A stretch of DNA of 11,803 bases from the NCBI GenBank assembly GCA_023443095.1, contig JAEZVV010000104.1, positions 1-11,803 on the forward strand, read 5' to 3'. The stretch comes from Pseudomonadota bacterium (GTDB lineage Bacteria > Pseudomonadota > Gammaproteobacteria > Burkholderiales > Burkholderiaceae_F). A program made the position numbers and the translations under genes. Positions 1-6,585 of this stretch are shown here, one piece after another. Under the pieces are notes generated by a model. The model was not told the origin of the DNA. It worked only from the letters and a program-made list of their open reading frames with translations, and did not search any database. Each line of letters starts with the position of its first letter. Within the stretch, counting starts at the first letter, position 1.

Positions 1-133
1 GGCCTGCCACGACTTCTGCCCCAAGGACCTCCCCCTCAAAACCCAGATCGCCTTCGTCCGCCGCAAGATGGCCGAGCAAGGCATCAAGGGCACGACGTCC
101 GATTCAAAAGTGGTCGCTATCAAGGCCGCCTGA
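1..133 (+). CDS. frdB: Fumarate reductase (succinate dehydrogenase-like) iron-sulfur subunit, C-terminal end only
   Basis: Only the last 43 codons are in the window, reading from base 2 to the TGA at 131-133; the 5' part lies outside. The fragment begins ACHDFCPKDLPLKTQIAFVR and continues RKMAEQG. This closely resembles the end of Wolinella-type fumarate reductase subunit B, recalled as CHDVCPKNLPL followed by KIAYLRRKM. The two cysteines near the start would be the last cluster ligands of the ferredoxin-like domain. FrdB carries electrons from the quinol-oxidising membrane subunit to the flavoprotein FrdA at the cytoplasmic face of the membrane. A polar tail of about 14 residues after the conserved RRKM helix is longer than I recall in Wolinella. 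A terminator follows at once, so this is the last gene of its operon (Wolinella order C-A-B). The enzyme could instead act as a succinate dehydrogenase or methylmenaquinol:fumarate reductase; the fragment cannot tell these apart. Confidence 0.82.
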   Translation, partial: ACHDFCPKDLPLKTQIAFVRRKMAEQGIKGTTSDSKVVAIKAA

Positions 134-160
134 GCCCGTTCACTGGCTCCAGCCTGAATG

Positions 161-195
161 AAACGGGCGCAGCCGATGGCTGCGCCCGTTTTTTT
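161..195 (+). terminator. Rho-independent terminator after frdB, probably bidirectional
   Basis: A perfect 14-bp inverted repeat (161-174 with 178-191) has a 3-nt GAT loop and runs into a T tract ending at 195. It starts 28 bases after the frdB stop and ends 18 bases before the minus-strand stop of ppk2. On the minus strand the stem is followed by only a short, broken T run (TTTCATTC), so it may also stop the convergent ppk2 transcript, less strongly. Confidence 0.93.
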
Positions 196-212
196 AGACC
201 TGCCGCTGCGCC

Positions 213-1085
213 TCAGAACGGCTCGGGAATGAACTTGAACGGGTAGTTGCTTTCGACGTAGTCGCCGGGTTTCTGCCGCTTGGGAAGGACGATTTTTTCG
301 CGTGGCAGGCGCTTGTGCGGAACATGGGCGAGGATGTGCCTAATGATGTTGAGGCGCGCCCGCCGCTTGTCGTCGGAATGCACCGCGTACCACGGCGCCC
401 ATTCGCTGTCGGTGGCTTCGAACATGGCGTCGCGGGCGCGCGAATAGTCGTACCAGCGGCTGTAGGACTTGAGGTCCATCGGCGAGAGCTTCCAGATCTT
501 GCGACCGTCCTTGATGCGGTCCTGCAGGCGGCGGGTCTGCTCTTGTTCGCTGACTTCGAGCCAATATTTGAGCAGGATGATGCCCGAGTCGACAAAAGCC
601 TTTTCCACCAGCGGCGCAGCCCCGAGGAAATGCCGGACCTGGTCTTCGGTGCAGAAACCCATCACCCGCTCGACCCCGGCGCGGTTGTACCAGCTGCGGT
701 CGAAGATGACGACCTCGCCCGCGGCCGGCAGGTGGCCGATGTAGCGCTGGATGTACATCTGGCTTTTCTCGCGCTCGGTCGGCGCCGGCAGCGCCACTAC
801 CCGGAACACTCGCGGGCTCACCCGTTCGGTGAGCGCCTTGATCGTGCCGCCCTTGCCCGCACCGTCGCGCCCCTCGAACACGATGCAGACCTTGAGCCCG
901 TGGGTGCGGACCCATTCCTGCATCTGCACCAGTTCGGCATGCAGCTTCTTGAGCGCCTTGGCGTAAGCCTTGCCCGACAGCTTGCCGGGCGGGCTTGCCT
1001 CGGTCAGCGCCGCACCGGCCCCGGACTGAGAGTCGGTCTCCTGGATCGGGTCGGGCTCTCGGTTCTTCTCTTTGACGGCTTTCAT
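213..1085 (-). CDS. ppk2: Polyphosphate kinase 2
   Basis: A 290-aa PPK2-family P-loop kinase that transfers phosphate between polyphosphate and nucleotides in the cytoplasm. Visible motifs are the Walker A loop GRDGAGKGG at 72-80, the Walker B region IFDRSWYNR at 127-135 followed by AGVERVMGF, and the lid region with QDRIKDGRKIWKLSPMD at about 188-204. The C-terminus, YPFKFIPEPF, is also family-like. Length and single-domain layout fit the short one-domain PPK2 enzymes; the class and the preferred nucleotide cannot be read with certainty. The reading frame is open further upstream to 1181. I chose the ATG at 1083-1085 because AGGA sits 6 bases before it and because the extra 32 residues overlap the upstream gene. 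The first 35 residues are charged and low in complexity, probably a disordered N-terminus. It follows the 109-aa gene by 55 bp with no terminator between, so the two are probably cotranscribed. Confidence 0.93.
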   Translation of the reverse strand: MKAVKEKNREPDPIQETDSQSGAGAALTEASPPGKLSGKAYAKALKKLHAELVQMQEWVRTHGLKVCIVFEGRDGAGKGGTIKALTERVSPRVFRVVALPAPTEREKSQMYIQRYIGHLPAAGEVVIFDRSWYNRAGVERVMGFCTEDQVRHFLGAAPLVEKAFVDSGIILLKYWLEVSEQEQTRRLQDRIKDGRKIWKLSPMDLKSYSRWYDYSRARDAMFEATDSEWAPWYAVHSDDKRRARLNIIRHILAHVPHKRLPREKIVLPKRQKPGDYVESNYPFKFIPEPF

Positions 1086-1140
1086 GGAACTTCCTCGAGT
1101 GTCGACAAGCAGCGAGTGGAAGTCTTGGCGGGCGCTGGAC

Positions 1141-1470
1141 TCAGACCGAAGGGCCGCCCAGGCTGCCGCCGATGCGGGCACGCAAGCGCGCCACCGTTTC
1201 GTGGACGATGCGGATCGCTTCCTCCGGCCCCAGCGCCTCGATCGCTTTGGCCCGGGTCGAATAGTGCATCGTCAACAGGCCGCGCAGCTTCTCGAACGAG
1301 GCTTCCTGTGGCCGTCTGCAGACCGTCGCGTCGCCCTTGAGCACGCGCTCGATTACGCCGTCGTCCAGGATGCGAAGATCGAGGATCGCCGCCAGCCGGG
1401 CGATCTCGCGGTCGATCTCGTCGAAATATTTGCTCCAGCGCTGGATGACGTAATCGGGTTCGTCGGCCAT
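1141..1470 (-). CDS. Conserved-looking hypothetical protein upstream of ppk2
   Basis: A 109-aa cytoplasmic protein that I do not recognise. It is charged and appears largely alpha-helical, with helices around residues 5-30, 37-46, 55-80 and 82-100, and a flexible Gly/Pro-rich tail. It has no signal peptide or membrane segment and a single cysteine (C51). The ATG at 1468-1470 is preceded by GGAG at 7-base spacing. An in-frame TTG at 1488 would add six residues but has no better ribosome binding site. The stop is 55 bp upstream of the ppk2 start, in the same direction, so a role linked to polyphosphate metabolism or to PPK2 itself is possible, but that is context only. Charged helical content and clean start and stop signals favour a real gene over a chance frame. 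Confidence 0.72.
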   Translation of the reverse strand: MADEPDYVIQRWSKYFDEIDREIARLAAILDLRILDDGVIERVLKGDATVCRRPQEASFEKLRGLLTMHYSTRAKAIEALGPEEAIRIVHETVARLRARIGGSLGGPSV

Positions 1471-1609
1471 GTTCGATCTCCGGATCAATGCTCGGCAGCC
1501 AGGCCGCCGAATCGGACTGACCCGAGTGTGTCAGCAAGATGAGACCCGCGGCTTGACCGGTGCAAGCATCCAACAGCGCAATAAACTAGTTTGAGCACCA
1601 GCGCCGGGC
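1471..1609 (-). promoter_or_regulatory. Probable promoter region of the 109-aa gene-ppk2 unit
   Basis: This 139-bp gap lies between the fumarase terminator and the start of the 109-aa gene, so it should carry the promoter for the latter and ppk2. It holds a small AT-rich island around 1581-1594 in otherwise GC-rich DNA, with a perfect 10-bp palindrome AAACTAGTTT at 1583-1592. I could not place a convincing -35/-10 pair. The palindrome is a candidate operator or part of the promoter, not more. Confidence 0.35.
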
Positions 1610-1638
1610 AAAAAAAAGGCCGCAGCACGCTGCGGCCT
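1610..1638 (-). terminator. Rho-independent terminator of the fumarase gene
   Basis: On the minus strand a 9-bp perfect stem (1630-1638 with 1617-1625) and a 4-base loop are followed by an eight-T run (A1610-A1617 on the plus strand). It begins 49 bases past the fumarase stop. A second, imperfect GC-rich hairpin without a T tract (CGGGGC at 1642-1647 with GCCCCG at 1666-1671, and inner GCCGC with GCGGC) lies between the stop codon and this terminator. Confidence 0.92.
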
Positions 1639-1687
1639 CGACGGGGCAGGGCCGCGATGCGGCCGGCCCCGCTCAGAAAGCAAAGAC

Positions 1688-3217
1688 TTACGCCTGGGTC
1701 ACCGGAATCTTGCCGATCTTGGCTTGCCAGACCTTGGGCGCGGTCTCGTGCACCGATTCGCCTTCGCAGTCGACCGCCACCGTCACCGGCATGTCCTTGA
1801 CCTCGAACTCGTAGATCGCTTCCATGCCGAGGTCGCCAAAGCCCACCACCTTCGAGGACTTGATCGCCTTGGCCACCAGGTAGGCGGCGCCGCCCACGGC
1901 CATCAGGTAGGCGCTCTTGTGCTTCTTGATCGCGGCACGCGCCGCCGGGCCACGGTCGCCCTTGCCGATCATCAGCCCCAGACCGACCGGTTCGGCCAGC
2001 ATCATCTCGACGAACTTGTCCATCCGGGTCGAGGTGGTGGGGCCCGCAGGTCCGACCACTTCGTCGCGCACGGGGTCGACCGGACCGACGTAGTAGATCG
2101 CCTTGCCATGGAAATCGACCGGCAGCGGCTCGCCCTTGGCCAGCATGTCCTGGATCCGCTTGTGCGTGGCGTCGCGGCCGGTGAGGATCTTGCCGCTGAG
2201 CAAAAGCGTGTCGCCCGGCTTCCACGAGGCGATTTCTTCCTTGGTCAGAGCGTCGAGGTTGACCTTCTTGCTCTTGTTGTAGTCCGGCGCCCAGGTGATG
2301 TCCGGCCACGAATCGAGCGCGGGCGGGTCGAGGTGAACCGGGCCTGAGCCGTCGAGCACGAAATGCGCGTGGCGGGTGGCGGCGCAGTTAGGCATCATCG
2401 CCACCGGCTTCGAGGCGGCATGGGTCGGGTACATGTCGATCTTGACGTCGAGCACGGTGGTCAGGCCGCCCAGGCCCTGCGCGCCGATCCCGAGCGCGTT
2501 GACCTTTTCGTAGATCTCGACCCGCAGTTTCTCGACTTCGGTCTGCGGACCGCGAGCCAGCAGTTCCTGCATGTCGAGCGGCTCGTTGAGCACTTCCTTG
2601 GCGAGCAAAGCGGCCTTCTCGGCGGTGCCGCCGATGCCGATGCCGAGGATGCCCGGCGGGCACCAGCCCGCGCCCATCGTCGGCACGGTCTTGAGCACCC
2701 AATCGACGATCGAATCGCTGGGGTTGAGCATGACCAGCTTGCTCTTGTTCTCCGAGCCGCCGCCCTTGGCCGCGACCATGATGTCGAGCTTGTCGCCCGG
2801 CACCACCTGCCAGTGGATCACCGCCGGCGAGTTGTCCTTGGTGTTCTTGCGGCCGAACTCAGGCGGGTTCACCGCCGAGGCCCGCAACACGTTGTCGGGG
2901 TTGAGGTAGCCGCGGCGCACGCCTTCGTTGATCGCGTCTTCCACCGACCCCGTGAAACCTTCCCACTTCACGTCCATGCCGACCTTGGCGAAGACGATCA
3001 CCAGCCCGGTGTCCTGGCACATCGGGCGCTTGCCCTCGGCCGCCATCTTCGAGTTGGTCAGGATCTGGGCGATCGCGTCCTTGGCGGCCGGGTTCTGCTC
3101 GCGCTCGTATGCCGCGGCCAGGTGCGAGATGAAATCCGCGGGGTGGTAGTAGCTGATGTACTGCAGCGCAGAAGCGACGCTTTCGATCAGGTCGTCTTGC
3201 TTGATCACGGTGCTCAT
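1688..3217 (-). CDS. Class I fumarate hydratase (iron-sulfur fumarase)
   Basis: A 509-aa class I fumarase that interconverts malate and fumarate in the cytoplasm, equivalent to FumA/FumB of E. coli. Three cysteines suited to bind the catalytic [4Fe-4S] cluster sit in conserved settings: C67 in MCQDTG, C186 in GAGWCPPGILGIGIGG and C278 in MMPNCAATRHAHF. The spacing between the first two, 119 residues, matches what I recall for FumA (C105 and C224). The C-terminal domain has GRDATHKR at 347-354, which carries the Thr/His region proposed for catalysis, and GPAGPTTSTRMDKF at 389-402. Length is near normal. An in-frame ATG four codons upstream (3229) lacks a binding site; the ATG at 3217 has GGAG at 6-base spacing. 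The cluster is oxygen-sensitive, fitting anaerobic use. It is divergent from dcuB; in E. coli dcuB and fumB form an operon. The gene name (fumA or fumB) cannot be decided. Confidence 0.96.
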   Translation of the reverse strand: MSTVIKQDDLIESVASALQYISYYHPADFISHLAAAYEREQNPAAKDAIAQILTNSKMAAEGKRPMCQDTGLVIVFAKVGMDVKWEGFTGSVEDAINEGVRRGYLNPDNVLRASAVNPPEFGRKNTKDNSPAVIHWQVVPGDKLDIMVAAKGGGSENKSKLVMLNPSDSIVDWVLKTVPTMGAGWCPPGILGIGIGGTAEKAALLAKEVLNEPLDMQELLARGPQTEVEKLRVEIYEKVNALGIGAQGLGGLTTVLDVKIDMYPTHAASKPVAMMPNCAATRHAHFVLDGSGPVHLDPPALDSWPDITWAPDYNKSKKVNLDALTKEEIASWKPGDTLLLSGKILTGRDATHKRIQDMLAKGEPLPVDFHGKAIYYVGPVDPVRDEVVGPAGPTTSTRMDKFVEMMLAEPVGLGLMIGKGDRGPAARAAIKKHKSAYLMAVGGAAYLVAKAIKSSKVVGFGDLGMEAIYEFEVKDMPVTVAVDCEGESVHETAPKVWQAKIGKIPVTQA

Positions 3218-3223
3218 GTGGAA

Positions 3224-3227
3224 CTCC
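3224..3227 (-). promoter_or_regulatory. Ribosome binding site that fixes the fumarase start
   Basis: GGAG on the minus strand lies 6 bases before the ATG at 3217. It begins inside the alternative upstream ATG (3229), which has no site of its own, so the downstream start is preferred. Confidence 0.7.
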
Positions 3228-3275
3228 ATTGGAAATCAACACTGGTGCGACTCATGCGCGCGAGCGTCGGCACCG

Positions 3276-3300
3276 GACGGCACCCGCGCGGGATGCCGTC
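3276..3300. repeat. 25-nt near-perfect palindrome in the fumarase leader
   Basis: Arms GACGGCA (3276-3282) and TGCCGTC (3294-3300) flank the self-complementary core CCCGCGCGGG (3283-3292), with one unpaired A at 3293. It lies 59-83 bases upstream of the fumarase start, so it could be a hairpin in the 5' untranslated RNA or a dimeric protein-binding site. No T tract follows on either strand, so it is not an ordinary terminator. Confidence 0.75.
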
Positions 3301-3515
3301 GGCCGCAAAGCCACCGGAACGGAGTGCTGCAGACGGCCCTATCGGAGTCGATGAACGCTCGCCACGAACCGACAGAGCATCCTTGATCGCGGCCGGATGA
3401 CGCTTGACCTCGGACACGTGCAGGAATCGAAGTCACCGAACCTCGGGTTGATCGCTATGGCGAGCTCCGGCCCGCCGTCGGGCCACGGTCGGGCCGCACG
3501 CAAACACTCAGGCCC

Positions 3516-3549
3516 GCGCTGGGCTCAAGCACGAGCTCGAGCCCAGCGC
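3516..3549. repeat. 11-bp perfect inverted repeat upstream of dcuB
   Basis: GCGCTGGGCTC (3516-3526) is exactly complementary to GAGCCCAGCGC (3539-3549) across a 12-nt spacer that itself contains GAGCTC. The structure is 164 bp or more from the dcuB start and has no T tract on either side. It could be an operator pair, an attenuator stem in a long dcuB leader, or the end of an unseen small RNA. Confidence 0.72.
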
Positions 3550-3712
3550 CAAGTCCATTGAAACCCGTTATGGGCCTGTGACGTTTTGCCGTCTACGCGC
3601 TTTCCCGATCGCTCCGGAGCACTTGATCTGCCGACGGAACCGGTCCCGCTCCAGGTCCTAACTTGCGAGCCCAACGCATCACTCAATTCAACGGGTTCGG
3701 GAGTCAAACATC

Positions 3713-5053
3713 ATGGAGTTCTTCCTTCAGCTGGCGATCATCCTGATCTGCCTTTTCTACGGCGCGCGCAAGGGCGGCGTCGCGCTCGGCATGCTGGGCG
3801 GCATCGGTCTGGTGCTGCTCGTCTTCGTGTTCAAGCTCAGCCCCGGCAAACCTCCGGTCGACGTGATGCTGACCATCATCGCGGTGGTCGCAGCGTCGGC
3901 CACGCTGCAGGCCTCGGGCGGCCTGAACGTGCTGCTGCAGATGGCCGAGCGGGTGCTGCGGCGCAACCCCAAATACGTCTCGATCCTGGCGCCCTTCACC
4001 ACCTGCGCCCTGACCATGATGTGCGGCACTGGCCACGTGGTCTACACCATGCTGCCGATCATCTACGACGTTGCGATCAAAAACGGCATCCGCCCCGAGC
4101 GCCCGATGGCCGCGAGTTCGATCGCCAGCCAGATGGGCATCATCGCCAGCCCGGTCTCGGTGGCCGTGGTGTCGATGGTGGCCTTCCTCGCCAAAGCACC
4201 GATCAATGGCCATGCGATCGGCTTCATCGACCTCTTGATGGTCACCATCCCCGCCACCCTGGTCGGCGTGCTGGCGATCGGCATCTTCTCGTGGTTCCGC
4301 GGCAAGGATCTGGACCAGGATCCCGAGTTCCAGGCCTTCATCGCTGACCCCGAAAACAAGCGCCGCGTCTACGGCGAATCGACCACCCTGCTTGGCCAGA
4401 AGCTCTCGAAGGACCAGTGGCTGGCGATGTGGATCTTCATCGCCTCGATCGCCGTGGTGGCTCTGCTCGGGGCGGTCGAAAGCCTGCGGCCGGTGATCAA
4501 GGGCAAGCCGATGTCGATGGTGCTCACGATCCAGATGTTCATGCTGGTCGCCGGCGCGCTGATCATCATCTTCACCAAGACCCGCGCCAGCGAGATCGGC
4601 AAGAACGAAGTCTTCCGCGCCGGCATGATCGCCGTGGTCGCCGTCTTCGGCGTGGCGTGGATGGCCGACACCATGTTCGACGCCCACCTCGACAGCCTCA
4701 AGGCGGTCCTGACCGACACCGTCAAAAACGCGCCCTGGACCTACGCCCTGGTGCTGCTGCTGGTCTCCAAGCTGGTCAACTCGCAGGCCGCGGCGATCGC
4801 CGCCATCGTTCCGGTCGCGCTCGCGGTCGGCACCCCGCCGGGCTACGTGGTGGCCTTCTCCGCCGCCTGCTACGGCTACTACATCTTGCCGACCTACCCG
4901 AGCGACCTGGCGACGATCCAGTTCGACCGCTCGGGCACGACCAAGATCGGCAAATACGTGATCAACCACAGCTTCATCCTGCCGGGGCTGATCGGCGTGT
5001 TTACCTCCTGCGTCGCCGGCTATTTCCTCGCCGCCGCCGAAGGCTTCCTGTAA
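3713..5053 (+). CDS. dcuB: Anaerobic C4-dicarboxylate transporter DcuB
   Basis: A 446-aa inner-membrane antiporter that takes up fumarate, malate or aspartate and exports succinate during fumarate respiration. It has the same length as E. coli DcuB as I recall it and matches almost collinearly, starting with the ILICLFYGARKGG stretch at 10-22. Other blocks are GKPPVDVML (45-53), CGTGHVVYTMLPIIYDVAIK (104-123), PERPMAASSI (128-137), WFRGKDLDQD (194-203) and INHSFILPGLIGV (417-429). About ten to twelve hydrophobic segments are visible, with a polar cytoplasmic stretch at about 195-235. K353, T394 and D398, residues reported to matter for DcuB's regulatory action on the sensor DcuS in E. coli, are all present at the same numbers. 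The ATG at 3713 has GGGAG 9 bases upstream. A terminator follows, so it appears monocistronic. The divergent fumarase and the nearby frdB support the assignment. Confidence 0.96.
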   Translation: MEFFLQLAIILICLFYGARKGGVALGMLGGIGLVLLVFVFKLSPGKPPVDVMLTIIAVVAASATLQASGGLNVLLQMAERVLRRNPKYVSILAPFTTCALTMMCGTGHVVYTMLPIIYDVAIKNGIRPERPMAASSIASQMGIIASPVSVAVVSMVAFLAKAPINGHAIGFIDLLMVTIPATLVGVLAIGIFSWFRGKDLDQDPEFQAFIADPENKRRVYGESTTLLGQKLSKDQWLAMWIFIASIAVVALLGAVESLRPVIKGKPMSMVLTIQMFMLVAGALIIIFTKTRASEIGKNEVFRAGMIAVVAVFGVAWMADTMFDAHLDSLKAVLTDTVKNAPWTYALVLLLVSKLVNSQAAAIAAIVPVALAVGTPPGYVVAFSAACYGYYILPTYPSDLATIQFDRSGTTKIGKYVINHSFILPGLIGVFTSCVAGYFLAAAEGFL

Positions 5054-5073
5054 GCGGAACACGGCCAAGCCGG

Positions 5074-5100
5074 AAAAGGGCGCTGCGGCGCCCTTTCTTC
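5074..5100 (+). terminator. Rho-independent terminator of dcuB
   Basis: A 9-bp perfect stem (AAAGGGCGC at 5075-5083 with GCGCCCTTT at 5088-5096) has a TGCG loop and ends in a T-rich run (TTTCTTCGTT). It lies 21 bases after the dcuB stop and separates dcuB from the hydrolase operon. The only room for that operon's promoter is about 5097-5154; I see no clear hexamers there. Confidence 0.85.
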
Positions 5101-5154
5101 GTTCGGCCTCGGTCCCGAGTCGGGTCGGGCGGCGGTCTCGTTATGCTGGCGGCC

Positions 5155-6585
5155 ATGCGCTTGCCATCCGCCTTGGTCTTGACCGCCCTGCTCGGGCTGG
5201 TCGCCTGCCACAACTCTCCGCCTGCGGCCGGCCTCACGCCCTGCCGCCTGCCAGGCCTAGAACGCGAAGCCCGCTGCGGCACGGTCGAGATGCCGGTCGA
5301 CCCCGATACGCCCGCGGGGCCGAAGATCGGCATTCATTTCGCCATAGTGCCGGCGCTCGCCCGCCAGACGCTGCCCGACCCGGTCTTTGTCTTCGCCGGC
5401 GGGCCGGGCCAAGCCGGCACCCGCCTCGCGGCGCAGGTCGTTCCGATCCTGGCCTCGCTCAACCACCGGCGCGACCTGGTTTTCATCGACCAGCGCGGGA
5501 CCGGCGCTTCGGCCGGCTTCAACTGCGAGCAGGACGACAAGCGCTTAAGCGGCTTCGACCCGGGCCGCCAGGCGCAGCAACTCGCTGCCTGCGTCAAGCA
5601 GTCGCCGATCGACCCGCGCCAGCTCGCCACCTGGATCGCGGTGCGCGACATCGACGCGGTACGGGCCCGCCTGGGCGCCGACAAGATCAACTTGTGGGGC
5701 GCTTCTTACGGCACCCGCGCCGAACTCGAATACCTGCGGCAGTTCCCGCAACACGTCCGCAGCGCCGTGCTCGACGGTGCCGCTCCGCCCGACATGCGCC
5801 TGCCGGTGGCGATCGCGCTCGACGCCGAAGCAGCGCTCGATGCCCTGGTCAAGGACTGCGCCGCCAGCTCCACCTGCGCCCGGGCCTACCCCGACCTGGC
5901 ACGGTCGATCGAGCGTCTGCTCGCCGCCGCCGGCACCGGGCAGACGGTCCGCGTGGCCGACCCGATGACAGGCCAGCCCGACACCGTGCCGCTGTCGCGC
6001 GAGCTGATCGCCGCCCTCCTGCGCCTGCCGCTCTACTCGCCCGCGCTCGCCGCCGCCCTGCCCCATGCCATCACGCAGGCGGCGGCGGGCCGCTACGAAG
6101 CGCTCGCCGCCCTGGTGGCCGGCGTGAGCGGAGCGGTGGCCGACAACTTCTCGGTCGGCATGCATTACGCGGTGGTCTGCAGCGAGGACTTGCCGCGCAT
6201 CACCGCGGCCGACCGTCAGCAGGCGCTCGCCACTCGTTTCGGCGCCGCCGTGCTCAAGACGTATGAAGCCGCTTGCGCCGCGCTGCCGACGCGGCCGGTG
6301 CCGGCCGAGTTCTACCAGGTGGACGCGAGCCCGGTGCCGGTGCTGCTGCTCTCGGGCGGGCGCGACCCCGCCACCTCGCCCCGCCACGCCGAAGCTCTCG
6401 CGCGCCAGCTCGGACTGGCCCGGCACTGGGTCGCGCCCGAGCTCGGCCACGGCGTCTCGGGCCAGGGCTGCGCGCCCGACCTGGTGGCCCGTTTCATCAA
6501 GCAGGCTTCGTTCGAGGGCCTCGCCGGCGACTGCCTGGCCCGGATCCCGGCGCCGCTGTTTTTCACCCCGCCGGAGCGGCCATGA
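5155..6585 (+). CDS. Exported lipoprotein, alpha/beta-hydrolase (TAP/S33-like peptidase or esterase)
   Basis: A 476-aa alpha/beta-hydrolase with a lipoprotein signal: MRLPSALVLTALLGLVAC gives a hydrophobic stretch and lipobox LVAC with the lipidated cysteine at C18. Residue 19 is His, not Asp, so outer-membrane sorting is likely by the usual rule. Features of tripeptidyl/proline aminopeptidase-like hydrolases are FVFAGGPGQAG (78-88), DLVFIDQRGTGASAG (107-121), nucleophile S184 in GASYGTR, acid D404 in GGRDPATSP and H432 in ELGHG. About nine cysteines in the mature part could form disulfides in the periplasm. An in-frame ATG at 5143 would add four residues (MLAA); I preferred 5155 because it gives a tighter signal peptide, but neither has a strong binding site. 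The frame is open far upstream inside dcuB, which is only a shadow. Its TGA overlaps the ATG of the ABC ATPase, implying translational coupling. Peptide or ester substrate unknown. Confidence 0.88.
   Translation: MRLPSALVLTALLGLVACHNSPPAAGLTPCRLPGLEREARCGTVEMPVDPDTPAGPKIGIHFAIVPALARQTLPDPVFVFAGGPGQAGTRLAAQVVPILASLNHRRDLVFIDQRGTGASAGFNCEQDDKRLSGFDPGRQAQQLAACVKQSPIDPRQLATWIAVRDIDAVRARLGADKINLWGASYGTRAELEYLRQFPQHVRSAVLDGAAPPDMRLPVAIALDAEAALDALVKDCAASSTCARAYPDLARSIERLLAAAGTGQTVRVADPMTGQPDTVPLSRELIAALLRLPLYSPALAAALPHAITQAAAGRYEALAALVAGVSGAVADNFSVGMHYAVVCSEDLPRITAADRQQALATRFGAAVLKTYEAACAALPTRPVPAEFYQVDASPVPVLLLSGGRDPATSPRHAEALARQLGLARHWVAPELGHGVSGQGCAPDLVARFIKQASFEGLAGDCLARIPAPLFFTPPERP

Larger units (their letters stand above)
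3218..3712. promoter_or_regulatory. Divergent fumarase/dcuB intergenic region rich in palindromes
   Basis: This 495-bp gap between divergent genes must hold both promoters. No convincing gene was seen: the frames crossing it are short, or are extensions of neighbours without good start sites. It holds a near-perfect 25-nt palindrome (3276-3300), an 8-bp direct repeat GTCGGGCC at 3477-3484 and 3488-3495 (11-bp period, about one helical turn), an 11-bp inverted repeat with a 12-nt spacer (3516-3549) and a perfect 10-bp palindrome GCTCCGGAGC (3611-3620). I found no clear sigma-70 hexamers and no good FNR box; the best, TTGATCGCTATGGC at 3448-3461, has only a left half. The dcuB binding site is GGGAG at 3699-3703, 9 bases before its ATG. 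Confidence 0.6.

Noticed and set aside
1086..1181. N-terminal extension of ppk2 to an upstream start at 1181
   Set aside because: It would overlap the 109-aa gene and lacks a better binding site. The extra residues are not PPK2-like, while the ATG at 1085 has a good site.
315..1340. 341-codon plus-strand frame opposite ppk2 and the 109-aa gene
   Set aside because: It crosses two genes antisense, and its Arg/Ala/Pro-rich product has no motif. It is a GC-driven shadow.
3214..3436. Short minus-strand frames of 66-67 codons upstream of the fumarase gene
   Set aside because: They overlap the fumarase start or leader, have no convincing binding sites, show no recognisable motif, and run through the 25-nt palindrome.
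3448..3461. Possible FNR box TTGATCGCTATGGC between the fumarase and dcuB genes
   Set aside because: The left half is perfect, but only two of five bases of the right half fit. Other TTGAT/TTGAC sites in the gap also lack a right half.
3704..5068. 454-codon open frame on the minus strand opposite dcuB
   Set aside because: Antisense to a textbook DcuB, with a His/Asp/Arg-rich composition and no family resemblance. It is a shadow of the real gene.
4417..5142. Long upstream extension of the hydrolase gene back into dcuB
   Set aside because: The frame is open, but it overlaps dcuB and its terminator, and the extension is Arg/Gly-rich shadow sequence. The lipoprotein signal at 5155 marks the real start.
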